Shown here: piece by piece, positions 8,569 through 17,345 of the stretch | Position numbering within the stretch: the stretch's first letter is position 1 | How the letters are laid out: each line of letters begins with the position of its first letter | Origin: Bryobacteraceae bacterium | GTDB taxonomy: Bacteria; Acidobacteriota; Terriglobia; Bryobacterales; Bryobacteraceae | Length of the DNA: 64,000 nt | Assembly (NCBI GenBank): GCA_028275505.1 | Contig: JAPWUP010000001.1 | Location: forward strand, 1 to 64,000 | Direction of reading: 5' to 3' | Made by a program: the position numbers and the translations under genes | Notes under the pieces: model-generated | What the model was told of the DNA's origin: nothing | What the model saw: only the letters and a program-made list of their open reading frames with translations | The model's database searches: none

Positions 8569-9131
8569 CGCGGCCCTCCTACCGAGACCGGACCCGGAAC
8601 GAGGGTGATCGTGGGTGTTTGCGCGGCAGGCGAGCCTCCGCCTCCCCGCGTGCCCAGCACAATCCCTGCCGTCGCGCCACCCAGCGCGACGATGATCCAA
8701 GGCTTCTTCGAGCGCCGCGCCCGGTCAATTTCCGTGCGCGCCTGGTTGATCTGGGAGACAACGGTCTCCGCGGTGAGATCGCCGGAGCTGACCACCACCT
8801 TCAGGTTGAACCGCCCCTCCTGATCGTTCGGGGCAAAGCCGGCGGTGGCGGCCTGGCCGCGCGCATCCGTCACGGTCCGCTGGGTGAGCCGGCCGCCGGG
8901 AAACGTTCCGCCGGGGCCGGCAGCCGGAAGTTGGAAGACGACCTGCGCGCCGGGCAGGGGCCGGTCGTTCTGATCGCGCACCTCGATCACGGTCTGCACG
9001 CCGTGCCGGCTGCGAATGCTGTGCCGGGCTCCCTCTCCCTGAAGGACGATGATTTTCAGCGCGGAAGGCGCCGGTTGCTGGCCGCACGCGATCGCGGCAG
9101 CCGCGAGCATGACAAAAATTCGAAGACGCAT
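8565..9131 (-). CDS. Ig-like (Big_1-type) lipoprotein with C-terminal membrane segment
   Basis: The start at ATG 9131 gives 188 residues with a lipoprotein signal 'FVMLAAAAIACGQQ' (lipobox A-I-A-C); the longer track ORF adds a non-coding-like leader. Residues about 30-125 look like a bacterial Ig-like group 1 domain: 'GVQTVIEVRDQNDRPLPGAQVVFQLPAAG', then 'GTFPGG', 'TVTDARGQAATAGFAPN' and 'FNLKVVVSSG'. A second hydrophobic stretch 'PWIIVALGGATAGIVLGT' near the C-terminus is unusual for a lipoprotein and is followed by a Gly-rich tail. It overlaps the HYDIN-like gene by four bases, so the two products are probably made together and may interact at the surface. Function beyond that unknown. Confidence 0.78.
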   Translation of the reverse strand: MRLRIFVMLAAAAIACGQQPAPSALKIIVLQGEGARHSIRSRHGVQTVIEVRDQNDRPLPGAQVVFQLPAAGPGGTFPGGRLTQRTVTDARGQAATAGFAPNDQEGRFNLKVVVSSGDLTAETVVSQINQARTEIDRARRSKKPWIIVALGGATAGIVLGTRGGGGSPAAQTPTITLVPGPVSVGGPR

Positions 9132-9148
9132 CGCACGACTCTTGACTT

Positions 9149-11080
9149 TTATACCCCCGCCACAGCCGCCCGCGCAGGCGGCAGCACGCGCTCGAGCATG
9201 TAACGGCTGGGATTGTAATCGGGCACCACCTCTTTGAACAGTAGCACCAGCCGGGCCAGATCCCGCTCCTCGCAAATGCGACGCAGCTCGCGCAGCAAGT
9301 CATCCACACGCGCGCGGGGCAGACCGTCGCTGGTGAAGATGCGGATCTTCTCGTGGAACGTCGGCACGGTCTCCTCTTCGAACGTGCTCAGCTCCTCGTA
9401 GAGCTTTTCGCCCGGACGCGGTCCCGTGAACACGATTTGGATGTCTTCGTCGGGCCTCAGCCCGGAAAGCAGAATCATCTTGCGCGCCAGGTCCACGATC
9501 TTCACCGGCTGGCCCATGTCGAGCAGGAAGATCTCGCCGCCCTTGCCCATGGCTGCGGCCTGCAACACCAACTGCACCGCTTCGGGAATCGTCATGAAGT
9601 AGCGGCGCATCTCCGGGTGGGTTACGGTGACCGGCCCTCCCGCAGCGATCTGTTCCCGGAAAAGCGGGACCACGCTGCCCGCCGAACCGAGCACGTTGCC
9701 GAAACGTACCGCGACGTAGCGCGCGCCCCCGTCCTGGAAAGAAAGCGCCACCAGCTCCGCGATGCGCTTGGTTACGCCCATCACGCTGGTGGGCCGCACC
9801 GCCTTGTCCGTCGAAATCAGCACGAACTTTTCCACGCCGTACTCGGCGCCGATGGCCGCCACATTGTACGTTCCGAAAACGTTGTTCTCCACCGCCTCAA
9901 AGGCGTGGGTTTCCATCACCGGCACGTGCTTGTAGGCAGCGGCGTGATAGACGACCTGCGGGCGGTAGCGCGCGAAGATCTCCCGGAGCCGCGCGGGATT
10001 CTGGATGGTCCCGATTTCCGGATGGAAGGCCACATGGGGGAAGGCCTGGCGCATGCGGCGCTCCAGATCGAACAGCGGCGTTTCGGCAATCTCCAGACCC
10101 ACAAGGGCTGCGGGATGGAAGCGCGCGATCTGCCGGCAGAGCTCCGAGCCGATCGAGCCTGCCGCGCCCGTCACCAGCACGACGCGCCCCTCCAGGTGCG
10201 CGCGAATCGCTGTCTCGTCGAGCCGCACCGGGTTGCGCCCCAGCAGGTCTTCCACGGACACTTCGCGGATCTGCCGCGCAAGGCCGCCGTTCTCGATCAG
10301 CTCCCCCAGCCCGGGAATCGTCCGGAACGCCACCCCCGCCCGGTGACAGTGCTCGAGGATTCGCGTCATCTCGGCGCCAGTCGCGGAAGGGATGGCGATC
10401 AGCACTTCTTCGATCTCGTACTGGACTGCCAGTTCCTTGAGCTTTTCACCGCCGCCCAGCACCGGCGTTCCCTGGATGCGCGTGCCGATCTTGCTCGGGC
10501 TGTCATCTACAAAGCCACGCACGGAGAGGCCCAGCCGCGGGTTGCTTCGGATTTCTCTGAGCAGCATCACCCCGGCCTCGCCGGCCCCGTAGATGAGCAC
10601 GCGCTTGCCGGCCTCTTTCGGCCCGGCCCGCGTGATATTCTCGCAAAGGATGCGCACCGCCACCCTGGCGCCTGAAACGGCGAGGAAGCACAAGACGAGG
10701 TCGAGAATGTAGATCGAGCGCGGAAAGCCGCGGGGCGCCAGGGCCGTGATCACCAGGGCAGCCCCCGCGGAGCCGCCCACGTTTGCCAGGCCGATCCGCG
10801 CCAGATCTTCGATCGAAACGAAGCGCCACCAGCCTCGGTCCAGCCCCAACCAGCGAAACGCCACGGACTTGCAGACCAGCCATGCGGCCAGCCCGTAGCC
10901 CAGGTGCGTCCACTCGTTGGCCGGGATGCGAAACTCGAAGCGAAGCAGGAACGCAGCCACCCCGGAACCTGCGATGAGCGTCAAATGCAGCAGCCAGACC
11001 AGCGGCCGCAGCAGGCGCGGGTGGCGATCCAGAAAGGCTCCCAGCCGCCTCAGATGTCGCCCGAAATCTGTTCTCTCCAC
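9149..11080 (-). CDS. Membrane-bound nucleotide-sugar 4,6-dehydratase (FlaA1/WbpM/PglF type)
   Basis: The 643-residue product starts at GTG. The first about 140 residues hold four hydrophobic segments. A CoA-binding-like Rossmann fold follows ('VLIYGAGEAGVMLLREI', about 145-160), then the catalytic SDR domain with 'VVLVTGAAGSIGSELCRQI' (about 290-308), 'AAYKHVPVMETH', 'LISTDKAVRPTSVMGVTKR' and 'VRFGNVLGSAGSVVPLF'. This is the full-length architecture of WbpM/PglF, which convert UDP-GlcNAc to the 4-keto-6-deoxy sugar. The TDKAV and MGVTKR boxes hold the catalytic residues of this class. It is next to a DegT aminotransferase and a PglC-like transferase, so it probably feeds synthesis of a 4-amino-4,6-dideoxy initiating sugar. 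The C-terminus ends shortly before the lipoprotein gene. Confidence 0.9.
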   Translation of the reverse strand: MERTDFGRHLRRLGAFLDRHPRLLRPLVWLLHLTLIAGSGVAAFLLRFEFRIPANEWTHLGYGLAAWLVCKSVAFRWLGLDRGWWRFVSIEDLARIGLANVGGSAGAALVITALAPRGFPRSIYILDLVLCFLAVSGARVAVRILCENITRAGPKEAGKRVLIYGAGEAGVMLLREIRSNPRLGLSVRGFVDDSPSKIGTRIQGTPVLGGGEKLKELAVQYEIEEVLIAIPSATGAEMTRILEHCHRAGVAFRTIPGLGELIENGGLARQIREVSVEDLLGRNPVRLDETAIRAHLEGRVVLVTGAAGSIGSELCRQIARFHPAALVGLEIAETPLFDLERRMRQAFPHVAFHPEIGTIQNPARLREIFARYRPQVVYHAAAYKHVPVMETHAFEAVENNVFGTYNVAAIGAEYGVEKFVLISTDKAVRPTSVMGVTKRIAELVALSFQDGGARYVAVRFGNVLGSAGSVVPLFREQIAAGGPVTVTHPEMRRYFMTIPEAVQLVLQAAAMGKGGEIFLLDMGQPVKIVDLARKMILLSGLRPDEDIQIVFTGPRPGEKLYEELSTFEEETVPTFHEKIRIFTSDGLPRARVDDLLRELRRICEERDLARLVLLFKEVVPDYNPSRYMLERVLPPARAAVAGV

Positions 11081-11087
11081 AGCACCC

Positions 11088-11678
11088 TCACCTTCCCCGC
11101 AACAATGCCCAGAAGGTTTTCAGCAGGATCGCCAGATCGAGTTTCAGCGACTGCTTGCGCACGTACTCCTCGGCCAGATCGAGTTTGACGGGCAGCACGC
11201 TGCTTACGTACTCGCCCAGCGGATCGGCCGCCTGCGCGAGCAGCTCCTCTTCATTCCGGAACCGCACCGAAGCCAGATCCGTGATGCCTGGCCGGACCGT
11301 GAGGATCGTCCGGTAACGATCCCGAAAGCGCTCCACATATTCGGGCAGCTCGGGCCGCGGGCCGACCAGGCTCATCTCCCCGCGCAGCACGTTCCACAAC
11401 TGGGGCAGCTCATCGAGCTTGGTCCGCCGGAGCAAACGCCCCAGGCGCGTGATGCGCGGATCATTGGCCGCCGTGATTCGCGGGCCCGGGATCCCGTTGC
11501 GCATGGTGCGAAACTTCAGGAGGCGGAAGGGTCGGAAGCCGCGGCCCACGCGCTCCTGCGCAAAGCAGATCGGGCGTCCTGACTCGAGCCAGATCGCCGC
11601 CGCAATCAGCGCCAGCAAGGGCGAAAGCACGATCAGACCGGCGGCGCTCGCCGCGATGTCAATTGCCCGTTTCAGCAA
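11088..11678 (-). CDS. Initiating phosphoglycosyl transferase (bacterial sugar transferase, PglC/WbaP-C type)
   Basis: The 196-residue product is the short, catalytic-core-only form of the family. One N-terminal re-entrant helix ('AASAAGLIVLSPLLALIAAAI') is followed by 'LLKFRTMR', 'LRRTKLDELPQLWNVLRGEM' with the catalytic Asp-Glu pair, 'SLVGPRPELPEYVE' and 'VRPGITDLASV'. It moves a sugar-1-phosphate from a UDP-sugar to undecaprenyl phosphate at the inner membrane, starting each polysaccharide unit. The track start is a TTG inside the 3' end of the DegT gene (20-base overlap), so the exact N-terminus is uncertain. It is followed after 7 bases by the 4,6-dehydratase gene, and the pairing supports an amino-dideoxy sugar as first residue. 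Confidence 0.9.
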   Translation of the reverse strand: MLKRAIDIAASAAGLIVLSPLLALIAAAIWLESGRPICFAQERVGRGFRPFRLLKFRTMRNGIPGPRITAANDPRITRLGRLLRRTKLDELPQLWNVLRGEMSLVGPRPELPEYVERFRDRYRTILTVRPGITDLASVRFRNEEELLAQAADPLGEYVSSVLPVKLDLAEEYVRKQSLKLDLAILLKTFWALLRGR

Positions 11679-12855
11679 CGCTGTTCACCGCAACCGGCCG
11701 GGCCTTGCGATGGGCAGCGATGATTTCTCGTACCGCCGCGATCACGCGCTCGACCTCTTCGTCGCTCAGGCGCGAGTGGAGCGGCAGCGACACCAGCCTC
11801 GGATACTCCGCCAACGCGCGCTCGCAGGGATCGCGCAACTCGAGCGTCCGCCGGTAGTAGGGATGCAGAGGGACCGGGATGAAGTGAACGCTGCACCCGA
11901 TCCCGCGATCCCTCATCCTCTCGATGAACTCGGCCCGCCCGATCTCGAGCTTTTCCAGGCGCAGCCGCAAGGCGTACAGATGCCAGGCGTGCTTCGAATC
12001 GCTGCGCACCGGGGGAAGTTCCAGTTCATCCAGGGTCGCGAACGCTTCGTTGTAGCGCCCGGCGATCTCCGCCCGCCGCGCGTTCATCCGGTCCAGCTTG
12101 CGCAGTTGGACCAGCCCGATGGCCGCCTGGATGTCACTCAAGTTGTACTTGAAGCCGCACTCGACCACCTCGTAGTACCAGCTCCCGCGCTCGGCGTAAC
12201 GATTCCAGGCATCCCGGCTCATGCCGTGCAGGGCCAGCACGCGCATCCTCTCGGCCAGCGCGGAGGAGGGCGTCGTGACCATGCCGCCCTCGCCCGTCGT
12301 CATGTTCTTGTTCGCGTAAAAGCTGAAGCAGACGGCGTCGCTGGGGCCTGCGCCGATCTTGCGCCCGCGATACTCGGCCCCCGCGGCATGAGCCGCGTCC
12401 TCGACGACCTTCAGACCATGCTTTGCGGCCAGCGCCCAGATCGCGTCCATCCGGCACGGCAGGCCGCCGTAGTGCACGGGCAGGATGGCTCGGGTGCGCG
12501 GGGTGATCATGGCCTCGACGTGCTCGGGATCGAGATCGAGATCGTCGCCGATATCGGCGAGCACCGCGGTAGCGCCGGTTTGCAGGATCACGTTGACGGT
12601 AGCGCAGAAGGTAAGCGGCGTGGTGATCACTTCGTCGCCCGGCCCGATGCCCAGCGCCGCCAGCGCCAGATGCATGGCCGCCGTACACGAGTTCACGGCC
12701 AGCGCGTGCTCCGCGCCCGTGTACGCGCGGAAAGCCGCCTCGAGCTCCGCGCACTTCGGCCCGGTGGTCACCCACCCGGAGGCCAGCGCCTCGGCCACCG
12801 CCGCCGCCTCCTCCGCGCCCAGATCCGCAGAGGCAAAGGGGATGAAGGGGGGCAT
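11659..12855 (-). CDS. DegT/DnrJ/EryC1-family PLP sugar aminotransferase
   Basis: The 398-residue product is of normal length. It shows 'FASADLGAEEAAAVAEAL', 'SGWVTTGPKCAELEAAF', 'AVNSCTAAMHLALAALGIG', 'DEVITTPLTFCATVN' and 'VVEDAAHAAGA'. The cofactor region 'FSFYANKNMTTGEGGM' places the PLP-binding Lys at about residue 183. These enzymes transfer an amino group from glutamate to keto-sugar nucleotides. Placed between the 4,6-dehydratase and PglC-like genes, it most likely acts on UDP-4-keto-6-deoxy-GlcNAc in the manner of PglE/PseC/WbpE. No acetyltransferase of PglD type is next to it. ATG 12855 is preceded by AAGG. Family certain, exact sugar inferred. Confidence 0.92.
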   Translation of the reverse strand: MPPFIPFASADLGAEEAAAVAEALASGWVTTGPKCAELEAAFRAYTGAEHALAVNSCTAAMHLALAALGIGPGDEVITTPLTFCATVNVILQTGATAVLADIGDDLDLDPEHVEAMITPRTRAILPVHYGGLPCRMDAIWALAAKHGLKVVEDAAHAAGAEYRGRKIGAGPSDAVCFSFYANKNMTTGEGGMVTTPSSALAERMRVLALHGMSRDAWNRYAERGSWYYEVVECGFKYNLSDIQAAIGLVQLRKLDRMNARRAEIAGRYNEAFATLDELELPPVRSDSKHAWHLYALRLRLEKLEIGRAEFIERMRDRGIGCSVHFIPVPLHPYYRRTLELRDPCERALAEYPRLVSLPLHSRLSDEEVERVIAAVREIIAAHRKARPVAVNSVAETGN

Positions 12856-12870
12856 GTCAACCTTGGGCTG

Positions 12871-14473
12871 TCAACTGCCGAGGAACTCCAGTACGTGCGT
12901 CAGCGTGACCGCGGCGCGCTTCACGCTGCGGGGGCAAGAAGGATCCTCGAGCACGCGATCAAGCGGTGCGCTGAGATATTCGCTGAGATCGGCCGAGGTG
13001 CCCTCCACTTCCGTGCGCCAATGAGAGCCCGAGGGCGCTCGGGCCATCTTCTGGTCGGCGAGGTGTACATTGAGCCGGTGAAAGAATTCGTAGTAGAGGC
13101 CCTCCAGCCACAGGCGGACGCCGGAGGGTGGGTCCACGGGGAGCCCATCCGAGTAAGGCACGTTAACCCCGGGGAGGAGCTGCCGGTTCAGCCTCCTTGC
13201 GCGGGCTTTCTGAAAGTTCGCAACAACGGGACTAGCGATGCCGAGCTTCAAAGCTTCCAGGTCGGACAGCAGGAAGACTACATGGCAGAAAAACTGTAGA
13301 TCCAGCGTCGTCGCATAGGACCAGCGCACTCCGCGGCTGTGAAAGTACATCCAGTTCGCCGCCACTTTTCGCGGCCAGTGGCGGAGAAAAGGAATCCACA
13401 GCCCATAATCGCTGGTTATTAGCTCCTGGACCTCAACTCGGTTTCGAGCTCCGCGGAGCCACGGAATCTTAGGAGGCACGAGGTTGAGCAGTCCATATCG
13501 AAAAAGCCTCGAAGGCATTTCAGATCGGGCGCATGGAACCTTCCAGGCCGTCCTGAATGCGTTCTTGAGCAGGGAGTCGGCGAACAGCCCACAGTGGTAC
13601 ACAACGTTGGGTGAACTGTGCTCGCGCAGGCGACTGTAGTTACCACCGCGAAAGTAAATCTGCCCGTCGGTAAGTATGCTATAAAGCCGGCCGGGCAACG
13701 CCGGATCTCCACGAGTGATGACCGTTTCCAGACCCAGCTTCCTGCCCAATTCGGCTACGTAGGGCGCTTCGTTTGACTCGAGGTGCAGCAAGCGCGGCCG
13801 CACCCCTGCCCGCAGCAGGATCCCCAAGACGAAACGGCTGTCTGCACCGCCGGAGATCCCCAGCGCCGTGTGGGGAACCACCGGCACCAAGGAGGTCAGC
13901 CGCTCCACCATCGCACGATCGTCCGGCTCCACGGGCTGAAAGTGCCCGTTTTCCACCACACGCCGACGGCCCAAATCGTAGCTCTGGAACAAAGCCAGCT
14001 TCTTGACGCCGTCGAACAGCGTCAGCGTTCCCGGGAGATAGCCCACCGTGGCCAGCACGGCAAAGCGCTTCGGGCAAGGTCGCAGGCCCGCCGCCGCAGC
14101 GATGGCGAGCTGGGTATCGGCTGCCATGCCATCCCGGTAAAACACGTGCGCGATTCCCTGGGGCTCGACGATCACCGAATCCCGCACGTAGCGGATCCGG
14201 ACCGCGTTCAGCAAGGAGTGGAGTTCGCTCGGCAGGCGTTCGGCGTGCCTGATAGGTGAGTCTTGGGCTGGCTCATCGAAGGCGAGCTTGCCCAGTACAC
14301 AACCGTCCTCGAAGCAATGAAAATTGTCGCTGGGTTTGGCGCGGAACCAACCAATATGGCAGCCAGGCAGGGCCATGACCGTGATCGGCCCCGGCGAGAT
14401 GGGCGCCAGCGCCTTGTGCAGCTTTTTCGAGTGCTGCTCTGCATTGCTCGGGCGTGCTAGCCAACAACCACAT
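12871..14473 (-). CDS. Asparagine-synthase-like protein, apparently frameshifted near its 5' end
   Basis: The track ORF (12871-14376, 501 residues) begins mid-domain. Upstream, a second frame carries 'MWLLASTPEQCRAALEK' from ATG 14473, with GAGGAG 9 bases before it. The first frame, read upstream of its ATG, carries 'LHKALAPISPGPITVMALPGC'. Removing one A from the A5 run (T5 at 14423-14427 on the plus strand) joins them into one sensible protein of about 533 residues. The C-terminal part has the PP-loop 'LGISGGADSRFVLGI', the ATP-pyrophosphatase site of asparagine synthases. The N-terminal part lacks the Met-Cys-Gly start of glutamine amidotransferases, so glutamine hydrolysis is doubtful. 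It may form an amide or other adenylate-derived bond on a sugar acid or peptide. A sequencing indel, a true mutation or slippage can all explain the break. Confidence 0.7.
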
Positions 14474-14520
14474 TGCCAAGGACTCCTCGGGAACGTCGCC
14501 CGATGTCAAACGGGCTCATG

Positions 14521-14733
14521 TCAGCTTCCAATGCCCTCGAACCACTCCAAGAACCGGCGGATACCCTCGGCGAAGGGCGTGCGCGGCGCGTAGCCCAGCA
14601 GCCGCCGAGCCTTGCTGATATCCGCCCAGGTCTGGGGGACGTCGCCCGGCTGCTCGGCCAGCCGTTCGATCCGCGCCCGCTGCCCCATGGCGCCTTGGAG
14701 CAATCGAGTGAGATCCAAAGGTGCGGTGATCAT
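14521..14733 (-). pseudogene. C-terminal fragment of NAD-dependent sugar epimerase (duplicate)
   Basis: This 70-residue frame reads 'GAMGQRARIERLAEQPGD' then 'PQTWADISKARRLLGYAPRT' and 'EGIRRFLEWFE'. It matches the last part of the intact epimerase at 16195-17169 almost residue for residue. The first 13 residues ('MITAPLDLTRLLQ') differ, showing where homology stops. It lacks the Rossmann fold and active site, so it cannot be an enzyme. It is the decayed or truncated copy left by a duplication or recombination event. Confidence 0.8.
14535..14696. repeat. Direct repeat, copy 1 (162 bp)
   Basis: This segment aligns without gaps to 16230-16391; I count two mismatches in 162 bases. It is the 3' end of the epimerase coding sequence. 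The two copies bracket the GT-C membrane protein gene at 14783-16111. Confidence 0.88.
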
Positions 14734-14782
14734 TGGACACCGTTTTCGGGGTTTGCTGTCATCCCCTCACTTCAAGCTCGGC

Positions 14783-16111
14783 CTAACCCAGCTTCCGCAA
14801 CCAGCCCGAGACTAGCTGCCCCGCGCCGACGTAAACACCGGGAAGACCCGGATAGAGATACCGCGGCTCCGCGTAGACCAGGCTGGCGAATATCAGCAGG
14901 CTCAGCCACGGGGCCCACAGGCCCCAATGCGCTGCGAGGTCAGCTCGGGATTTCCAACACAAGCCTAGGAAGCACACGACTGCTGCCCAAAGGCTCAAGT
15001 TCAGCGCCCCATGAACTGCGTAAAACGCCAACGATCCCCGCAAGGGACCGAGTCGGAACTCATGAGGGGAGGCCGAGTGCGCAACCCAGACGTGGGAATA
15101 CAACGCACGGACGACGCCCATCTGCAAGCGCAGATGGGGGTTAGTAAGGAAATCGTTGATCACCCAACGAAGGCGAGCGAGGTCCACTGATTGTCCCGTC
15201 CGATTTGCCCGTTCGACGATCTGATCGTTCGTAGTCCGCCAAGCTTGGTAATCTGTGCTGCCGCCACGCACAGCATCATCCCAATATCGCCAGTCGAGAG
15301 GATCATTCCTGAACTGAAAACTACCGTGGAGGGCCACCCAACCGAGGACTCCCTGCTGGTTGGATCCACCAAAGAGTAACCTCGGGGCAATCAACAACGC
15401 GGCGCACAAGATCATGGCTAGCCCCGCCGTCGCAAGGCTTGCCCTCCGGACCTCTTGACCACGCTCATCGCCCCACAATCTTGGAACCAGGCTCAGCAGC
15501 CCCAGCAGCGGAACGAGCAGTATCGCATTGGGTCGGCACGCAATCAGGGCCGTGCATCCGAAGGCAGCAGTGGCGATCCAGACGGCGGGGCTCGGCGCGG
15601 GACGACGAGACAGCCGGGCCCACGCATAGGCGATCAACGCGGCACCCCCGTAGGCAGGCGGCTCGGCGAGAATTCCCCACGCGTAATAAGGGATGATGGG
15701 GTTGACAGCCAGCAGCAAGGCGGCCACCGCCCCCGCCACAAGGCCGCCACTTAAGATCGCCGCACGCCAGACGAGAAATAGCGAAAAGACCAGGACCCCC
15801 AAATTCAACGCAACGCCCGCAGAATACTGGTGACGCTCCAGGTCGCCGGACTCGGCCGCTGGAACCCAGAGATATGCCACGGCGTAGTACAACACCGGCC
15901 CTGGCGCATGGCGCACTTGCACCTCGGACCAAGTCGCACCACCCTTTAGGGCAGCGACCAGTGCCGACGCGTCTTCATGAAACCAACGGTCACCGAAAGG
16001 CTTCGGGCGTATCGGCAATAGCAAGAAGACGATCAATTGAGCGAGCGCACTGATCCAGAAAGCGTAGCGGAGCGCCCACCGCAGTAAACGCGCGCCAATC
16101 TCGGGGACCAC
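14783..16111 (-). CDS. GT-C-type membrane glycosyltransferase-like protein (ArnT/GT39-like)
   Basis: The 442-residue product has about ten hydrophobic segments. After the first helix comes an Asp/Glu-bearing periplasmic loop: 'FGDRWFHEDASALVAALKGG' then 'HAPGPVLYYAVAYLWVP'. This matches the polyprenol-sugar-dependent GT-C layout. Later helices include 'IAYAWARL' and 'PYYAWGILAEPPAYGGAALI'. It would transfer a sugar from undecaprenyl phosphate on the periplasmic side. The GTG start lacks a convincing ribosome site, so the N-terminus is uncertain. The base composition looks less GC-rich than the export genes. The gene is exactly bracketed by the 162-bp direct repeats, which suggests it arrived or was rearranged separately from its neighbours. 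Confidence 0.68.
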   Translation of the reverse strand: MVPEIGARLLRWALRYAFWISALAQLIVFLLLPIRPKPFGDRWFHEDASALVAALKGGATWSEVQVRHAPGPVLYYAVAYLWVPAAESGDLERHQYSAGVALNLGVLVFSLFLVWRAAILSGGLVAGAVAALLLAVNPIIPYYAWGILAEPPAYGGAALIAYAWARLSRRPAPSPAVWIATAAFGCTALIACRPNAILLVPLLGLLSLVPRLWGDERGQEVRRASLATAGLAMILCAALLIAPRLLFGGSNQQGVLGWVALHGSFQFRNDPLDWRYWDDAVRGGSTDYQAWRTTNDQIVERANRTGQSVDLARLRWVINDFLTNPHLRLQMGVVRALYSHVWVAHSASPHEFRLGPLRGSLAFYAVHGALNLSLWAAVVCFLGLCWKSRADLAAHWGLWAPWLSLLIFASLVYAEPRYLYPGLPGVYVGAGQLVSGWLRKLG

Positions 16112-16194
16112 TTTGCTCTTATTCCCGCCTCGGTGCTACCGTCGCCACGCGCAGGAGTCCAGCTTCTACGTCCGCCAGTCAGTGCGACGGGAGA

Positions 16195-17169
16195 CTACGT
16201 GATGCGGGTCGTGCTCACCGTCTCGGTGGCCTCGAACCACTCCAAGAACCGGCGGATACCCTCGGCGAAGGGCGTGCGCGGCGCGTAGCCCAGCAGCCGC
16301 TGAGCCTTGCTGATATCCGCCCAGGTCTGGGGGGCGTCGCCCGGCTGCTCGGCCAGCCGTTCGATCCGCGCCCGCTGCCCCATGGCGCCTTCGAGCGCCT
16401 CCACCATCTCCTGCAAGCGCACGGGGCGCCCGCTGCCCAGGTTGATCACCTCATAGCGCGACCCGTCGAAGTCCATGGCCGCCCGGATGCCCTCGATGAT
16501 GTCGCCGACGTAAGTGTAGTCCCGCCGCGTGCTACCATCGCCGTAAAGCGTTACCGCGCCCCCGTTTCGCATGGCCCGCGCGAACTTATGGATGGCCAGG
16601 TCGGGACGCTGCCGCGGGCCGTACACGGTGAACAGCCGCAGCGCGATGAAGCGAATTCCGTAAAGGTGGCTGTAGACGTGCCCCAGCAACTCGCTGCTGA
16701 CCTTAGTGCTCGCGTAAGGGCTGATGGGCAGCAGCACCGGGTCCTCTTCGCGCCACGGCACGTTGGGATTGATGCCGTAAACGCTGCTCGACGAGGCAAA
16801 CACGAACCGTTCTATACCCCGCTCGCGCGCCAGCTCGAGCAGGTTCTGCGTACCGCGCACGTTGACTTCCTGGTACCCGATGGGGTCCTGGATCGAGGGT
16901 CGCACGCCGGCCCTGGCTGCCAGGTGCACGATGACGTCGTAGCTATCGCGCAGGCCGGCCCGTAACGCATCGAAATCGCGGATGTCGGCCTCCAGGAGCC
17001 GGAACTCCGGCCGCCCGACATGCGCGGCGATGTTCTGGCGCTTGCGCTGCGGCTCGTAAAACGGGTCGAAGTTATCCACTACCGTGACGCGCCAGCCCTC
17101 AGCCAGCAGCTTGTCCACGAGATGGCTTCCGATGAACCCGGCGCCGCCGGTGATCAAGGCGTGGGGCAT
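16195..17169 (-). CDS. UDP-glucuronate 4-epimerase-like NAD-dependent SDR
   Basis: The 324-residue product (start chosen at the internal ATG 17169) has 'ALITGGAGFIGSHLVDKL' for NAD binding, 'VVDNFDPFYEPQRKRQNI' typical of GlcA/GalA epimerases, 'VIVHLAARAGVRPSIQDP', 'FVFASSSSVYG', the catalytic 'SPYASTK' (Tyr-x-x-x-Lys), 'RLFTVYGPRQRPD' and 'GDGSTRRDYTYVGDI'. It most likely interconverts UDP-glucuronate and UDP-galacturonate, giving the glycan an acidic sugar. The 3' end, encoding 'RIERLAEQPGDAPQTWADIS', is the source of the duplicated fragment at 14521-14733. An upstream in-frame GTG at 17184 is an alternative start. Confidence 0.88.
   Translation of the reverse strand: MPHALITGGAGFIGSHLVDKLLAEGWRVTVVDNFDPFYEPQRKRQNIAAHVGRPEFRLLEADIRDFDALRAGLRDSYDVIVHLAARAGVRPSIQDPIGYQEVNVRGTQNLLELARERGIERFVFASSSSVYGINPNVPWREEDPVLLPISPYASTKVSSELLGHVYSHLYGIRFIALRLFTVYGPRQRPDLAIHKFARAMRNGGAVTLYGDGSTRRDYTYVGDIIEGIRAAMDFDGSRYEVINLGSGRPVRLQEMVEALEGAMGQRARIERLAEQPGDAPQTWADISKAQRLLGYAPRTPFAEGIRRFLEWFEATETVSTTRIT
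16230..16391. repeat. Direct repeat, copy 2 (162 bp)
   Basis: This is the intact-gene copy of the repeat at 14535-14696, lying inside the 3' part of the epimerase gene. Recombination between the copies would delete or loop out the intervening 1.7 kb. Confidence 0.88.
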
Positions 17170-17345
17170 GTGTGACTCAACCACCCGTCGGATAAGGTTA
17201 GCCGTCGCATACGCGGCTCAGCACAGGTTCCAGGAGCAGCCGGTGATCCCCGAGGCCGCAGCCCTCATGCGGTGCACGCAGCGCCGAGAACCACAAGCCG
17301 TTGCATCACCGCTTGCAGGAGCACGCCTCCGTAGCCTGGCGTCTC

